Position numbers and translations under genes: made by a program. A DNA stretch of 64,000 nucleotides, from contig NC_077232.1 of assembly GCF_027887165.1 (NCBI RefSeq), forward strand, positions 895,379 to 959,378, written 5' to 3'. Shown here in pieces: positions 45,478-58,629 of this stretch (within the stretch, counting starts at the first letter, position 1; every line of letters begins with the position of its first letter). The notes beneath the pieces are model-generated. The model saw only the letters and a program-made list of their open reading frames with translations, did no database searches and had not been told where the DNA came from. The stretch is from Monodelphis domestica. Lineage: Eukaryota; Chordata; Mammalia; Didelphimorphia; Didelphidae.

Positions 45478-46708
45478 CTGCTTGCCACTTCTAATCTGTT
45501 CTGTGTCAGAAATCAGAGAGCCAGGCTGGTTAGAATTATTTGTAAAAGAGGAGCTGATAATCCCAGAGTAAAGGCCTGGAATCCTCCTTTCCTGGGTAGT
45601 CATCCGTGGTTCTGCATCCGTGCCTCGTCCCCGTCTCCTCCCCTCCAGCCCCAGACTCAAAGGCAGAAGGAGCCCCTTCCTCAGCCCGGCCTCAGTTTCC
45701 TTTTCTGTATACTGAGGGCATTGGGCTTGGGACCTTTGTAGACCCTTCCAGCTCAGAATTCCATGAAATTACGAGAGTGTGAATGCCTCAAAGGGCCTGA
45801 CCTGCTTCCATTCATTCCCAGCTCCAGCAGTGTTTGGGGAATGAATCTTTTCAGCCCCCCCCCCCCGGCTGAAGCCCCCAAGCAGCGCCCGCCTCTGGCC
45901 CCCCGGGCCTCTGCCAGGGGGTCCAGCCTGGGAGCCCTGCTGGCTGCAGCCTCACTCAGCGGCCATCTCAGGGGCAGCTTCGGCTGTCTCTGGGACCTCA
46001 AGAACAAAACATCCGGAGCTGAGCCAGGGCAGCTCGGTTTGCCCTCTCCTAGGCGTCTGCCCGCCACCCGAGGGGTCCTCTGGCACTGCCTGAGGCTGCT
46101 GGGTGATTGGCACCTCGTGCCAGGGGCTAGGCGGTCTCCCTGCCAGCGCTCCACGCCTGGCCCCACGCAGAGGTTATCCAGTGTCCGCGGTCAGGGGGCA
46201 GCCGATAGGAGGACGTGCCAATGGGTGGTGCCCACCCTCCCCGGGGGCCTCAGGCAGGGGCCGGGGCGCTGGTTCTGCGCAGCCAGAGGCCTGGCCCCCT
46301 CCTTATTTGTGTTGGCCTCTTGTCAGCTGGGAGAGGGCCCACACAAAGGCCTGGTTCATCAAGGAGTAACCAGATCACGGTAATTCCCTCCGAGCCCCCT
46401 CAGGCCCCCCAGCCAAGGGTTACGCAAGCTGGACTTGCGGGAAAGAGGTCACGTCTGGTGCCACCCCTCACCCCACTGCATCCTCACAGCTTCAGCTCTT
46501 CCTCATGCAGGAAAGCGGCCGGGAGGCAAGGGGAGGGCCCCACACCTGCCCCCAGGGCAGCAGAAGGGGCAGCCTGGGCAATGCAGGGTGACCTTAGCAT
46601 GCCCCTGACTCTCCCTCCCAGCCCTGCCCCGTTTCCTGGAATCCCACAATTCAAGCTGCTCCCATGGGTGGGGCACGGTCCCGAGCAGGCCCTGCTAAAT
46701 GCATTCGT

Positions 46709-46885
46709 AGGGGCAGCGGGGTGGCTCAGCGGATGGAGAGGGGAGGTCCTGGGTTCCGATCCGGCCTCAGACATTTCCCAGCTGGGTGACTGGCCCTGGG
46801 CAAGTCCCTTGACCCCCAGTGCCCCGCCCTGCCCACTCTTCTGCCTTGGAAGCAATGCACAGGCAGCAGGGCAGGGCCAGCACAA
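46709..46885 (+). mobile_element. tRNA-derived SINE, GC-shifted copy
   Basis: Same family as the SINE at 45277-45477, plus orientation: 'gggtggctcagcggatggag', 'gtcctgggttccgatccggc', 'gggcaagtcccttgaccccc' and 'ttctgccttggaagcaatgc'. Many A/T positions of the family are G/C here. Confidence 0.75.
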
Positions 46886-47204
46886 ACACGTTTGTAATGT
46901 AGCCTGGGATGGGCGTTTGGGGTGGTCATCATCAGGGATGAGCCAGTGCCCCGCCGTCCTGGCCCGGCGACAGGGCCCGAGACCCCGGGCTTGGCGTCCG
47001 GGATCCCTGCAGGGTGGGCCCCCCGAGCAACGGGCCTAGGCAGCTGGAGAAGGGAGAGGCCGGCCCAGAGGCTCAGGAGGTTCCCAGACGGAAGGTCTCC
47101 AGGGCAAGCAAGGTCCCTCTTGGCAGGCTGAGAGAGAGCAGCGCGCTTCAGAGGCAGCAGCCAGGCTTAGAAGGCTGGGAGTGTGAGCGAGCGTGGAGGT
47201 GGGA

Positions 47205-47350
47205 CACCGAGTCCAGCCCCTCCTCACTTTGCATCTGGGCGACCCGAGGCCCAGAGAGGGGCAGGGACTTGCCCAAGGTCACAAGGCAAGGTAGCAACAG
47301 AACTAGAAATAGCCCTCGGGCCTCCTGACGCGCAGGCTAGAACGCTCCAC
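47205..47350 (-). repeat. CORE-SINE/MIR fragment
   Basis: 'gaggcccagagaggggcagg', 'gacttgcccaaggtcacaag' then 'ctagaacgctccactg' is the minus-strand reading of a MIR-class element. Confidence 0.62.
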
Positions 47351-47961
47351 TGGCCCGGGCGGCTCCTAGACTGATGGGGAGAGGGACTGCGTGGCTTCAG
47401 GTTTTCTGCTTCATGCCTAGGTCAGTCGCTGCTGGAGCCCTCCAGAGTCAGCTCCCAGCCCAGCCCAGAAAGCACAGCCATTCCCACTGGCCTCCCGTTC
47501 TGGTAGAATGAGCAGTGGGCAGCCGCAGTCCTGCCCGGCCGGTGAGCCAGGAAGTACCTCCGCCAATTCATCAGTTCTCCCGGAGCGACAGGTAGGAAGT
47601 GAAAACAGAAACCAGCGGCTTTGTTCAGAGGCGGAAAGATGATCTCCACTCACGCAGGCTCTTCTCCTGACCTCGCGGCCTGCCAGGGAGGATTACCAGA
47701 AAGGTTCAACCCAGTGCTTACTTCTGAGTCACAAGGAAGCCTGGGGATTGTGTCCCGGACCTGGAGGGGAAGTGGTTGGGGTGAAGTCTAGGTTCTGTGT
47801 ACAGCAGAGCCAGCCAGCCAGCCAGGCACAGGGAGGGAGAGAATCACCAGAAGGGAGGATTCCTCCAAAGAACATGGCGGCTACGGCTGAGCCCAGAGAC
47901 ATCTCAGCCTCGCGGCCTTGAGAGCTCCAAGGGATGGAGGCCAAAAGGGATTTCTGCAGAA

Positions 47962-48960
47962 GCATCCATCCATCCATCCATTCATCCATCCATCCATCCA
48001 TCCATCCATCCATTCATCCATCCATCCATCCATCCATCCATCCATCCATTCTCTTCTTTTGTCTCAACCCATCAGTCCATTCTTCTCCGCATCCATTTCA
48101 TTTTCCCTCCATCTCTCTATTCACCTCTCCTTTCCTTCCATACATCCCTTTCATCTATTCATGCAAGTCTCCCTCTATCCATTCATCCAACTATCTGCTC
48201 TTCCATTTGCCTGTCCATCCATCTAGCTATGCCTCCTTCCCTCCATCATTTTGCCTATTTCTTTAGCAACCTCTCCTGCCATATATCTCTCCATCCTTCC
48301 TTCCCTTTAACACCTAACCATCCCTCATATGTCCCTGCCTTCTGCTGCCCACCCAAATATTCTGTTATCCATACTTCTCTCCATTTGTTCATCCATTTAT
48401 ACCTCCATTCAGTTATTTCTCCATCTTTCCCTCTATCCATCTGACGAATCCCCCCTCTTTCCATTCTTTTATCTATTCATACATCCTTTTCTCCATTCCT
48501 TATACCAACCATCTATCCATTAATCTGTTATCTATCTAGCCAGCTCTCTGTCCTGCCCTTCTTTCCTCTTTCCAGCTATCTTTCCCATCCTTTCTCCAAC
48601 CATTCATCCACCCCTCCATTTATGTCCATCCTTATATCTTTCTATGTATCTATCCCTCCCTTCACCACTCTCTTAATCCCTCTCTCCCTCCATGCATCAA
48701 TACCTCTCTTCTTCTACACCTCCCCTCTGGTCATCTGTCTAATCTTCCATCTACCAATCCATCCATCCATCCATCCTTCCCACATCATGCATCCCTCCTT
48801 TATCCATCCTTCTAACTTTGCCTTTTCTCTTCATTTCTCCATTCCTCCCTGTCTGTTCATCGCTCAACTTGTCTATCCATCTCTCTCTCCCTCTATTGTC
48901 CCTTTATCTACCTATCCCTCCATCTCTCTCTCTTCCTTTTTCTTCTTCCTCCTCCTCCTC
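47962..48960. repeat. (ATCC)n and its degenerate continuation
   Basis: Clean (ATCC)n/(ATTC) at 47962-48050 passes into about 900 bases of pyrimidine-rich DNA that keeps scattered CCATC and TCCATT words, as expected from an old tetranucleotide array, and ends in (TCC)n/(TGC)n at 48945-48990. The His/Ser/Pro/Ile frames are artefacts. Confidence 0.88.
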
Positions 48961-48989
48961 CTCTTCCTCCTGCTGCTGCTGCTGCTATT

Positions 48990-49900
48990 AGCTTCCAGTT
49001 ATAGGATGCTTTGGATCTGGCCAATAACTTTTAGATGTATCCTTCACCCTCTCATTCAGTGACTCAGTATGTGTGTGTGCATCCTAAGCTCTCTCCCAAG
49101 TGTGCAAACTCCCTCTCCTCCACCCCACAGAATGCTGTGAAGAGACCCAGAAGGAAAGGAGGAGGAGAGATGGAAGGGCAACTTGGGGGGAAATAAGTGG
49201 TGCCTTAGAAGGTCTCTCTTTGCAAAGCTGTATTTCCCCAATTATGTTGTATGGGCAAGAGTCACAGAATGCCTCAATCTCTGAGGAATTGCTCCAAAGG
49301 GCAAAGGAAAAGATCAAAGTGGGCTTGAGGAGCCCATAACCCTCATTCGATGTTTGCATAGCTCAGGTGAATCAGTGTTAAGAATGCTAACGGACAGATG
49401 GAGGACAGGAAAAAGAGATGGTCTGAGTGAGTGACGGAACAAAGGAAACAGCATTGAGTGAGTACTTACTCCTTCTGTGCCAAACACCAGGGACACAAAC
49501 AGTTAAGCACCCCTGGCCTCTAATGGGGAATTCCTATCCAGGGCATTTAGGTCCAGGATGACACAAATAGAGTCAGTTGATGTATAGGGAAGTCAATCCA
49601 TATGCCATAATTCCAATCAGAAAACCAACAAAAGATCTGGTTGATCAAGATAACTTAGGAGGTCATCAGGAAGGGCTTTGGAGGCAGTTGCAGTAGAGGC
49701 AATGGTGGCCTCAGGAGCTCTCAGGCCACAGATATTAGGGAAGGGGAACAAGTTGGCAAAAGGAGATTATAGGGGGGCCTTTTCTGGTTGCAGATGCATG
49801 ACTGTCACATTGCGCACACATAGTTCTGAACTGCAGTCTTGGGGTGAGGAGGAGCTCTAGGAGGATAGGGGCCCCAATTACAGTTTCAGGGTGAAGAAGA
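48990..49900. other. Intergenic, no gene seen
   Basis: Moderately AT-rich. Bases about 49455-49500 ('gtgagtacttactccttctg', 'tgccaaacaccaggg') resemble the 3' part of an old MIR/L2 repeat. No gene or RNA is recognisable. Confidence 0.5.
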
Positions 49901-49901
49901 A

Positions 49902-52256
49902 TGTTTGTAGCCTCTCCTAACTGTGAAGATTGGATTTAGCTCTCCCTTGATTGTAACAATGAAGATACTTAGCTCTTCCTTTATTGGGAAGATTGAATTG
50001 TAATCCACAATCTATTTTTAGATTTTAATCTACAAAAAGGTGGTAACTTGGTATTTTAAGCAGATCTGCCCATTTTAACTACAAAAAGGTGTTCAGTAAC
50101 CCAAAAGATAGAATCTCTCCAAAGAAGGTGTGAGCTAAAGAGTGAGCCACCCTGGAGAGGAGCATGTGCTGTGATTGGTAGATGAGAAATTTAGGGGAGG
50201 TAACACAAGAGAAAAGGGGCTTTAAAAAGAGGACAAGAGCCGCTGCTGCCGCCCAGAGACCACTGAACCCCCTGTTTGTCTGGCCGCCACCACCACTCAC
50301 TCCAGGCACAGAATATTCAGTCATGGATAAAAATGAGCTGGTGCAGGAGGCCAACTTGGCTGAGCAGGCTGAGACATATGACGGCATGGCATCCTGCATG
50401 AAGTCTATAACTGAGCAAGGAGCTGAATGATCCAATGAGAGGAACCCTCTCTCTGTTGCTTCCAAAAATGTCGTAGGGACCCGAAGGTCATCTTGGAGGG
50501 CCATTTAAAGCATTGAGCAAAAGACAGAAGGTGCTGAGAAAAAAGAGCAGATGGGCCGAGAACACAGAGAAAACGGACCGAACTAAGAGGTACCTGCAGT
50601 GATGTGCTCTCTATTGGGAAAGTTCTCGATTCTTAATGCTTCCCAAGCAGAAAACGAAGTTTTCTATTTGAAAATGGAAGGAGACGACTGCGCTACTTGG
50701 CTGAGGTTGCTGCTGGTGATGACAAGAAACGTGTAGTGGATCAGTCACAAGAAGCAGATCAGGAAGCATTTGAAGTCAGCAAACCAAGGCCTCCTCTGAC
50801 ATTGGGTCTGGCCGGCAACTTCTCTGTGTTCTATGATGAGGTCCTGAACTCTCCAGAGAAAGGCTGCTCCCTTGCAAAGACAGCTTTTGAGGAAGCCTTG
50901 GCTGAACTTGATCCGGGAAGTGAAGAATCGTGCAAAGAGAGCACACGAATAATGCCGCCGCTGAGAGACGACGTGACCTCGTGGACACCGAGGAGATGCA
51001 GCTAAAGCAGGAGAAGGAGGGGAGAAGCAACCAGCCTTCCAACTTCTGTCTGCCTCAGTCTACAGTGTACACAGCAGCCCATTTGTCATCCAGGCTGTCC
51101 CACAAGTAGATTCATGACAGCTTTGTGTTACTTCTATTTGGATTTCTCCACCCCACGTGGTTTTTATGTTCAATATTAGGGGAGTAGAGCCCGTTAACGT
51201 CTGGGGAGTTTGCATCTGAGGCGGCCAAGATGGGGATACGGAATTTTTATATACGGTTTACACGCACATAGTACTTTTGGTCCATTGTGATTTCACAAGG
51301 CCAGCGTTAAAACAGCTTCCATGTCTAAGCACAGAGAACTGCCTGCATATTGGCCTGTCATGGCGGGGGGTGGGGGGGATAATTGGTTCCAGCCACAGGT
51401 GTAGTTATTGTGGGGTACTTTGGGGTTGGAGCACTCCTGGCTGTGGTGGAAACAGACGTGCCGCAGATACTACACGCCATGCCATGTGTACCTGTGGAAC
51501 AGACAAATCTCAGCGTGTACACCTTCGTGATTGCAGCTGCAAAAGTGTTCCTTAAGGCAAAGTTTTAAGCGGCCAATTTACTCTGGAGAAGGGCAGAAAC
51601 GGTTCACATTCCAGCATTTGTAAAGTTACCTGCTGGTCGCTTTCATTATTTTTGCTACTCATTTGATTTGTATTTAAATGGTTTGGGCAACCTAAGAACA
51701 AACGTACGAGTAAAGACGCAGTAAAAATGAGTTGCTTGACACGCATAAAGTGACTGTCTATCAAGCACAGCAGTAAAACAAGAACCCCTGTATTGAGCCT
51801 TTTTTAGCATTTTTGCTTTGGGGGTGTTTTTGCAACTTGCCTAACACGCACGGGCTGTAAAAACAGTTAACAAGGACATAACTTGAGATGACAGCTAGCT
51901 TTGATTAATGTCTTATGAAATTCCCGTGAACAATGGTTGAGAACATGCGTATTAAGTTGGTGTAAGTGGAGTAAAACTTTTAGGAATGGAAAAAAAAGAG
52001 GACAAGAGGCCAGAAGAAAATATTCGATTCAAGATTCGAGTTGGATGGAGGATTCTCTGACTCAGGGTTGGACTGGAGGAACTTGACCCCTGCAGGAACT
52101 CATGCAGGAAAGCTCAGGCTGCTTTTTCATTTAGACAGTCACCATTGGTGAGTGAAAGGCTGACTTAGTGACCCTGCCTTTTCTTGGAGGCCCATTGTCT
52201 TGAGACTTTTTTCCCTAATTAGGGCCTTAGAAATTTTAACTGATATCAGAAGGAGC

Positions 52257-52342
<86 letters not shown>

Positions 52343-52343
52343 T

Positions 52344-52379
<36 letters not shown>

Positions 52380-52591
52380 CTCTCTCTCTGTGTCTCTCTC
52401 TGTCTCTCTGTCTCTGTCTCTGTCTCTCTCCCTCTCTATCTCTTGCTCTTATTCCTTAATATCTTCCCTCTATTGTAAATAAACTACCATAAATTCCATT
52501 TACTTTAGTAATTCATTTTGGGATTTAGAAATTAAATCCCTGGCAACCACCTATATAAATATTCAGAGTCCATCCACAATTAAATCTAACA
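49902..52591 (+). mobile_element. Solo LTR of endogenous retrovirus (LTR A)
   Basis: Fossil LTR, about 0.94 kb once the inserted retrocopy at 50240-51992 is set aside. It shares words with the LTR at 59041-59969 ('gtgattggtagatg', and an end with 'attgtaaataaactaccat' and 'ctggcaacc') and with the LTR at 60068-61071 ('gtgagtgaaaggctgactt'). It starts TG and ends CA; no internal retroviral genes are attached. It also carries a (TC)n/(TG)n run at 52261-52440. Edges are approximate. Confidence 0.65.
50240..51992 (+). pseudogene. YWHAZ: Processed pseudogene of 14-3-3 zeta
   Basis: A near-full-length mRNA copy without introns: 5' UTR, ATG at 50323 ([20 protein letters not shown]), 3' UTR with words of the YWHAZ message ('gtttttatgttcaatattag', 'gggcagaaacggttcacatt') and an A-tail. 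[15 protein letters not shown] and AAGDDKK point to zeta rather than beta. It is broken: a stop falls right after GAE of the early TEQGAE motif (TGA at 50428-50430), later parts sit in other frames, and the normal stop is gone. A 16-base duplication, AAAAAGAGGACAAGAG, flanks it at 50224-50239 and 51993-52008, proving L1-type retroposition. Confidence 0.95.
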
Positions 52592-52619
52592 CCAGGAGAG
52601 TGATAACCACACCTTTCCT

Positions 52620-54030
52620 TATAACATTTTAGAAGAACTGAAAATATACAGATTTCAAAACTAGCTCTGAAAACAGCAACATGAAAAACGCTTGGGATAG
52701 TGCTCCTTCCACTGTAGGAGCAGAGTCCAACTTTAACATAAAGTTAAAAGTAAAAAAATAAGCTGCAGAATGAGCAAACAACAAAAGAACCTGACTTTAA
52801 AAAGTTACTATAGTAACAAGGAGGATAGAAACACACATTCAGAAGACAACAAAGACAAAAAAAAGCTACATGAAACCTTAGGGGAAAAAATGTGAATTTG
52901 CCACAAGACCTAAAAGAATTCCTGAAAGAAGTCAAAAGGATTTAAAAAATCATATGAAAGAGGTTGCGGCAAAATTGAGAAAAGAAATGAGAATGATGCA
53001 AGAAAATTACACAAGGAGAGTCAATGACTTGGTAAAGGAAGCACATATCTTCTCTCTCTCTCTCTTTTCCCCTCTCCCTCTCTCTCTCTCTCTTCACACA
53101 AACAAATACTCTAGAGAAAATGATACCTAAAAAGTAGAATTGGAAATGGAAAGAGTACAAATTCACTGAAGAAAAGAATTCATTAAGATTTAGAATTGGA
53201 AGACAAATATGGGAATTATATGAGCACAATTACAAAATACTTTTAACAGATGAAGTTGGATCTAAACAATTGGAAAAATATTAATTGTCCATGGGCAGAC
53301 CAAGCTAAAATAATAAAAATGGCAATTCTATCTAAATTGATTTACTTATTCAGTGGATACTAATCAAGCTACCAATTGGTTTTGGATTAGTTATGCTTTA
53401 GGTTTCCTGGCAGTTTTTCTTAAATAGTGAGTTCTTATTCCAAAAGCTGGGGTCTTGGGGTTTATCAAACACCAGGTTGCTTTGTATACGCTTTGATTCT
53501 GTAAAACCACTACTGTCTCTATATCCCAAAGAGATAATAAAAAAAGAGGAAAGGACCTACTGGTACAAAAATATTTACAGTAGCTCTTTCTGTAGTGGCA
53601 AGGAATTGGAAATTGAGGGGTTGTCCATCATCAACTGGAGAATGGCTGAACATATTGTAGTACATGGTGGTGGGATACTATTGCACTACTGAAAATGATA
53701 CGCAAGATGATTTCAGAAAAAATTGGAAAGGTCTATAGGAACCAATGCAGAGCAGATAAAGAGAACCAAGAGACCAATTTCTATGGTAACAGCAATACTG
53801 TGCAATGAGTCTCGGTGAAAACTTGACGACTCTCAGCAATGCACTGATCTGGGACAGTCCTGGAAGAATTATGATGGGGAATGCTATCCATCTCCAGAGA
53901 AAGAACTGTTCGAGTCATCTTTCACATCAGTGTATTTCTGGTTGCAGTTTGGGGTTTTGGTTATGTATGAGTGTGCTTTTATAACAATTACCAATATGGA
54001 GGTGTGTTTTGCATGACAATAAAAATGAAA
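52620..54030 (+). mobile_element. Old L1 with internal deletion
   Basis: Starts in the L1 5' region and ORF1 ('atgagcaaacaacaaaagaa' at about 52771), then jumps near 53220 to the ORF2 C-terminal part (ANTYKILL-like, then NWKNINCPWADQAK in frame pieces) and on to the ORF2 end (YPKEIIKKEERTYWYKNIYS at about 53521) and a 3' UTR ending in 'aataaaaatgaaattaaa' near 54030. Most of ORF2, including the reverse-transcriptase core, is absent. A (TC)n run at 53050-53095 lies within it. Confidence 0.75.
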
Positions 54031-54035
54031 TTAAA

Positions 54036-54431
54036 TACGAGAAATAATGAGCAAGAAGCCTTCAGAAAAACCTGGGAAGACTTGTATGAATTGATATAAA
54101 GGAAAACGAGCAGAAGTGTACACAGTAACCGTAATATTGTATGATGATCAGCTGTGAATGACTTAGCTATACAATGAGGCAAGACAATTTCAGAGAATTC
54201 ACGATGAAAAATGCTAATCACCTCCAGAGGGGGAACTAATGAAATCTGAATACACGTTGACACATTATTTTTTTCACTTTATTTTTCTTGCTTTTTTAAT
54301 ATGGCTAAGTTAGAAATATGTTTTGCATGACTTCATATGTAGAGCAAATATCACATTCTTATCTTTTGAATGGGTGAGGTAGAAGAGGAAGAAAAAGAAT
54401 TTGGATCTCAAAATTTCAAAAAGTGAATATT
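54036..54431 (+). mobile_element. L1-type 3' UTR tail
   Basis: 'aaaaacctgggaagacttgt', 'aacgagcagaagtgtacac' and 'gaaaaatgctaatcacctcc' follow the 3' UTR order of an older marsupial L1 family and end in A-rich DNA ('ggatctcaaaatttcaaaaa'). It is the landing site of the next L1. Confidence 0.65.
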
Positions 54432-54444
54432 AAAAATATATTAA

Positions 54445-57400
54445 GGGTTGACACTCACAAGGTCAGAATTAAAGGTTGGAGTAAGACCTTTTGGGCCTCA
54501 ACTGATAGAAAGAAGGCAGGAGTTGCAATCATGATATCTGACAAAGCCAAAGCAAAAATAGACCTGATCAAAAGGGATAGGGAAGGTAATTATATTTTGT
54601 TTAAAGGGAGTATATACAATGAGGAAATATCACTAGTCAACATGTATGCACCAAATGGTATAGCACCCAAATTTTTAATAGAGAAGCTAGGAGAATTGAA
54701 GGAGGAAATAGACAGTAAAACCATATTAGTGGGAGACTTAAACCAACCATTATCAAATTTAGATAAATCAAATCAAAAAATAAATAAGAAAGAGGTAAAA
54801 GAAGTGAATGAAAACTTAGAAAAATTAGAGTTAATAGACATATGGAGAAAAATAAATAGGGACAAAAAGGAATACACCTTCTTTTCAGCACCACATGGCA
54901 CATTCACAAAGATTGACCATACACTAGGTCACAGAAACATGGCATACAAATGCAGAAAAGCAGAAATAATAAATGCAGCCTTTTCAGATCATAAGGCAAT
55001 AAAAACATTGATCAGTAAGGGTACATGGAGAACCAAATAAAAAATTAATTGGAAATTAAATAATATGATACTCCAAAATTGGTTAGTTAGAGAAGAAATC
55101 ATAGAAACAATTAATAATTTCATCGAGGAAAATGACAATGGCGAGACATCCTTTCAAACCTTATGGGATACAGCCAAAGCAGTAATCAGAGGAAAATTCA
55201 TATCTCTGAGTACATATATTAACAAACTAGGGAGGGCAGAGATCAATGAATTGGAAATGCAAATAAAAAACTTGAAAGCGAACAAATTAAAACCCCCCAG
55301 AAGAAAACCAAACTAGAGATCCTAAAAATTAAGGGAGAAATTAATAAAATCGAAAGTGATAGAACTATTGAACTAATAAATAAGACTAGAAGCTGGTACT
55401 TTGAAAAAACAAACAAAATCGACAATGTACTGGTCAATCTAATTAAAAAAAGGAAAGAAGAAAAGCAAATTAACAGCATCAAAGATGAAAAGGGGGACAT
55501 CACCTCCAATGAAGAGGAAATTAAGACAATCATTAAAAATTACTTTGCCCAATTATATGGCAATAAATATACCCATCTAGGCGATATGGACGAATATTTA
55601 CAAAAATATAAACTGCCTAGACTAACAGAAGAAGAAATAGATTTCTTAAATAATCCCATATCAGAAAATGAAATCCAACAGACCATCAAAGAACTCCCTA
55701 AGAAAAAATCCCCAGGACCTGATGGATTCACCAGTGAATTCTATCAAACATTCAAAGAACAGCTAACTCCAATACTATACAAACTATTTGACAGAATAAG
55801 CAAAGAGGGAGTTCTACCAAATTCCTTTTATGACACAAACATGGTTCTGATTCCAAAGCCAGGCAGTCCAAAAACAGAGAAAGAAAACTATAGACCAATC
55901 TCCCTAATGAATATAGATGCAAAAATCTTAAATAGGATACTAGCAAAAAGACTTCAGCAAGTGATCAGAAGGGTCATCCACCATGATCAAGTAGGATTTA
56001 TACCAGGGATGCAGGGCTGGTTCAACATTAAGAAAACCATCCACATAATTGACCATATCAACAAGCAAACCAACAAGAATCACATGATTATCTCAAGAGA
56101 TGCAGAAAAAGCCTTTGATAAAAATACAACACCCATTTCTATTAAAAACACTAGAAAGCATAGGAATAGAAGGGTCGTTCCTAAAAATAATAAACAGTAT
56201 ATATCTAAAACCATCAACTAATATCATCTGCAATGGGGATAAACTAAATGCATTCCCAATAAGATCAGGAGTGAAACAAGGATGCCCATTATCACCTCTA
56301 TTATTTGACATTGTATTAGAAATACTAGCAGTAGCAATTAGAGAAGAAAAAGAAATTGAAGGCATTAAAATAGGCAAGGAGGAGACCAAATTATCGCTCT
56401 TTGCAGATGACATGATGGTCTACTTAAAGAATCCTAGAGATTCAACCAAAAAGCTAGTGGGAATAATCAACAACTCTAGCAAAGTTGCAGGATACAAAAT
56501 AAATCCACATAAGTCATCAGCATTTCTATATAATTCCAACACAGTTTAGCAGCAAGAACGAGAAAGAGAAATCCCATTCAAAATCACCTTAGACAAAATA
56601 AAATACCTAGGAATCTATCTCCCGAGACAAACACAGGAACTATATGAACACAACTACAAAACATTCTCCACACAACTAAAACTAGACTTGAGCAATTGGA
56701 AAAACATTAACTGCTCATGGATAGGACGAGCCAATATAATAAAAATGACCATCCTGCCCAAACTCATCTATCTATTTAGTGCCATACCCATGGAACTTCC
56801 AAAAAATTTTTTTACTGATTTAGAAAAACCCATAACAAAGTTCATTTGGAAGGACAAAGGATCAAGGATATCCAGGGAAATAATGAAAAAAAAATACAAA
56901 AGAAGGGGGCCTTGCAGTCCCAGATCTCAGACTATGTTATAAAGCAGCGGTCATCAAAACAATTTGGTACTGGCTAAGAGACAGAAAGGAGGATCAGTGG
57001 AATAGACTTGGGGCAAGTGACCTCAGCAAGACAGTATATGATAAACCCAAAGATCCCAGCTTTTGGGACAAAAATCCATTATTTGATAAAAACTGCTGGG
57101 AAAATTGGAAGACAGTGTGGGAGAGATTGGGTTTGGATCAACATCTCACACCCTACATCAAGATAAACTCAGAATGGGTGAATGAAGAAGGAAACTATAA
57201 GTAAATTAGGTAAACACAGAATAGTATACATGTCAGACCTTTGGGAGGGGAAAGACTTTAAAACCAAGCAAGACATAGAAAGAGTCACAAAATGTAAAAT
57301 AAATAATTTTGACTACATCAAATTAAAAAGCTTTTGTACAAACAAAACCAATGTAACTAAAATCAGAAGGGAAGCAACAAATTGGGAAACAATCTTCATA

Positions 57401-58457
57401 AAAACCTCTGACAAAGGTTTAATTACTCAAATATACAAAGAACTAAATCAATTGTACAAAAAATCAAGCCATTCTCCAATTGATAAATGGGCAAGGGACA
57501 TGAACAGGCAGTTCTCAGCCAAAGAACTCAAAACTATTAATAAGCACCTGAAGAAGTGTTCTAAATCTCTTATAATCAGAGAGATGCAAATCAAAACAAC
57601 TCACGTATCACCTCACACCTAGCAGATTGGCCAACATAACAGCAAAGGAAAGTAATGAATGCTGGAGGGGGTGTGGCAAAGTTGGGACATTCATGCATTG
57701 CTGGTGGAGTTGTGAATTGATCCAACCATTCTGGAGGGCAGTTTGGAACTATGCCCAAAGGGTGCTGAAAGACTGTCTGCCCTTTGATCCAGCCATAGCA
57801 TTGCTGGGTTTGTACCCCAAAGAGATAATAAGGAAAAAGACTCGTACAAGAATATTCATAGCTGCGCTCTTTGTGGTGGCCAAAAATTGGAAAATGAGGG
57901 GATGCCCTTCAATTGGGGAATGACTGAGCAAATTGTGGTATCTGTTGGTGATGGAATACTGTTGTGCTCAAAGGAATGATGAACTGGAGGGATTCCATGT
58001 GAACTGGGATGACCTCCAGGAACTGATACAGAGTGAAAGGAGCAGAACCAGGAAAACATTGTACACAGAGACAGATACACTGTGGTACAATCGAACATGA
58101 TGGACGTCTCCATTATTGTCAATGCAATGTACCTGAACAATCTGCAGGGATCTAGGAGAAAAAACACTATCCACAAGCAGAGGACAAACTGTGGGAGTAA
58201 AAACACCAAGGAAAAGCAACTGCTAGACTTCAGGGGTTGAGGGGACATGTCTGAGGAGAGACTCTAAATGAACACTCTAACACAAACACCAACAACATGG
58301 AAATGGGTTCAAATCAAGAACACATGTGATACCCAGTGGAATCGCGCATCGGCTATGGGAGAGGTGGGGGGAGGAGGGGAGAGGAAAAGAAAATCATGTT
58401 TGTCTCCAATGAATAATGTTTGGAAATGACCAAATAAAATAATGTTTAAAAAAAAAG
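54445..58457 (+). mobile_element. 5'-truncated L1 (ORF2 and 3' UTR)
   Basis: About 4 kb of L1 flanked by the 13-base duplication AAAAATATATTAA (54432-54444 and 58459-58471) and ending in an A-tail. It begins inside the ORF2 endonuclease (RIKGWSKTFWASTDRKKAGV, LVGDLNQPLSNL, FTKIDHTLGH), runs through the reverse transcriptase ([63 protein letters not shown] at about 56399-56425) and the C-terminal Cys region (ECWRGCGKVGTFMHCWWSC). The frame is split into at least six pieces, the first ending at TAA 55038-55040, so it is dead. It still reads easily, hence fairly young. Confidence 0.93.
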
Positions 58458-58629
58458 AAAAAATATATTAAAGATTAAAAGCAAAACAATTAGAAATTGG
58501 CAAGTGGAAACTAATAACTCCTGGTTACAAGAAGCAGTAACACTGAATAAAAAATAGAATAAAATGTGACTGACAAGAAAAATGGGTTAAAAGATAATTT
58601 AAGATTATTTGACTATTGAAAGGCATGTT

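Noticed and set aside
47797-48530. His/Ser/Ile/Pro-rich protein
   Set aside because: Produced by the (ATCC)n array and its degenerate continuation in three frames at once.
50323-51005. A functional second 14-3-3 gene
   Set aside because: Intronless copy with an early stop, frame changes, lost stop codon, A-tail and target duplication: a processed pseudogene.
54423-55040. A cellular endonuclease gene
   Set aside because: The protein is the L1 ORF2 endonuclease and continues into L1 reverse transcriptase.
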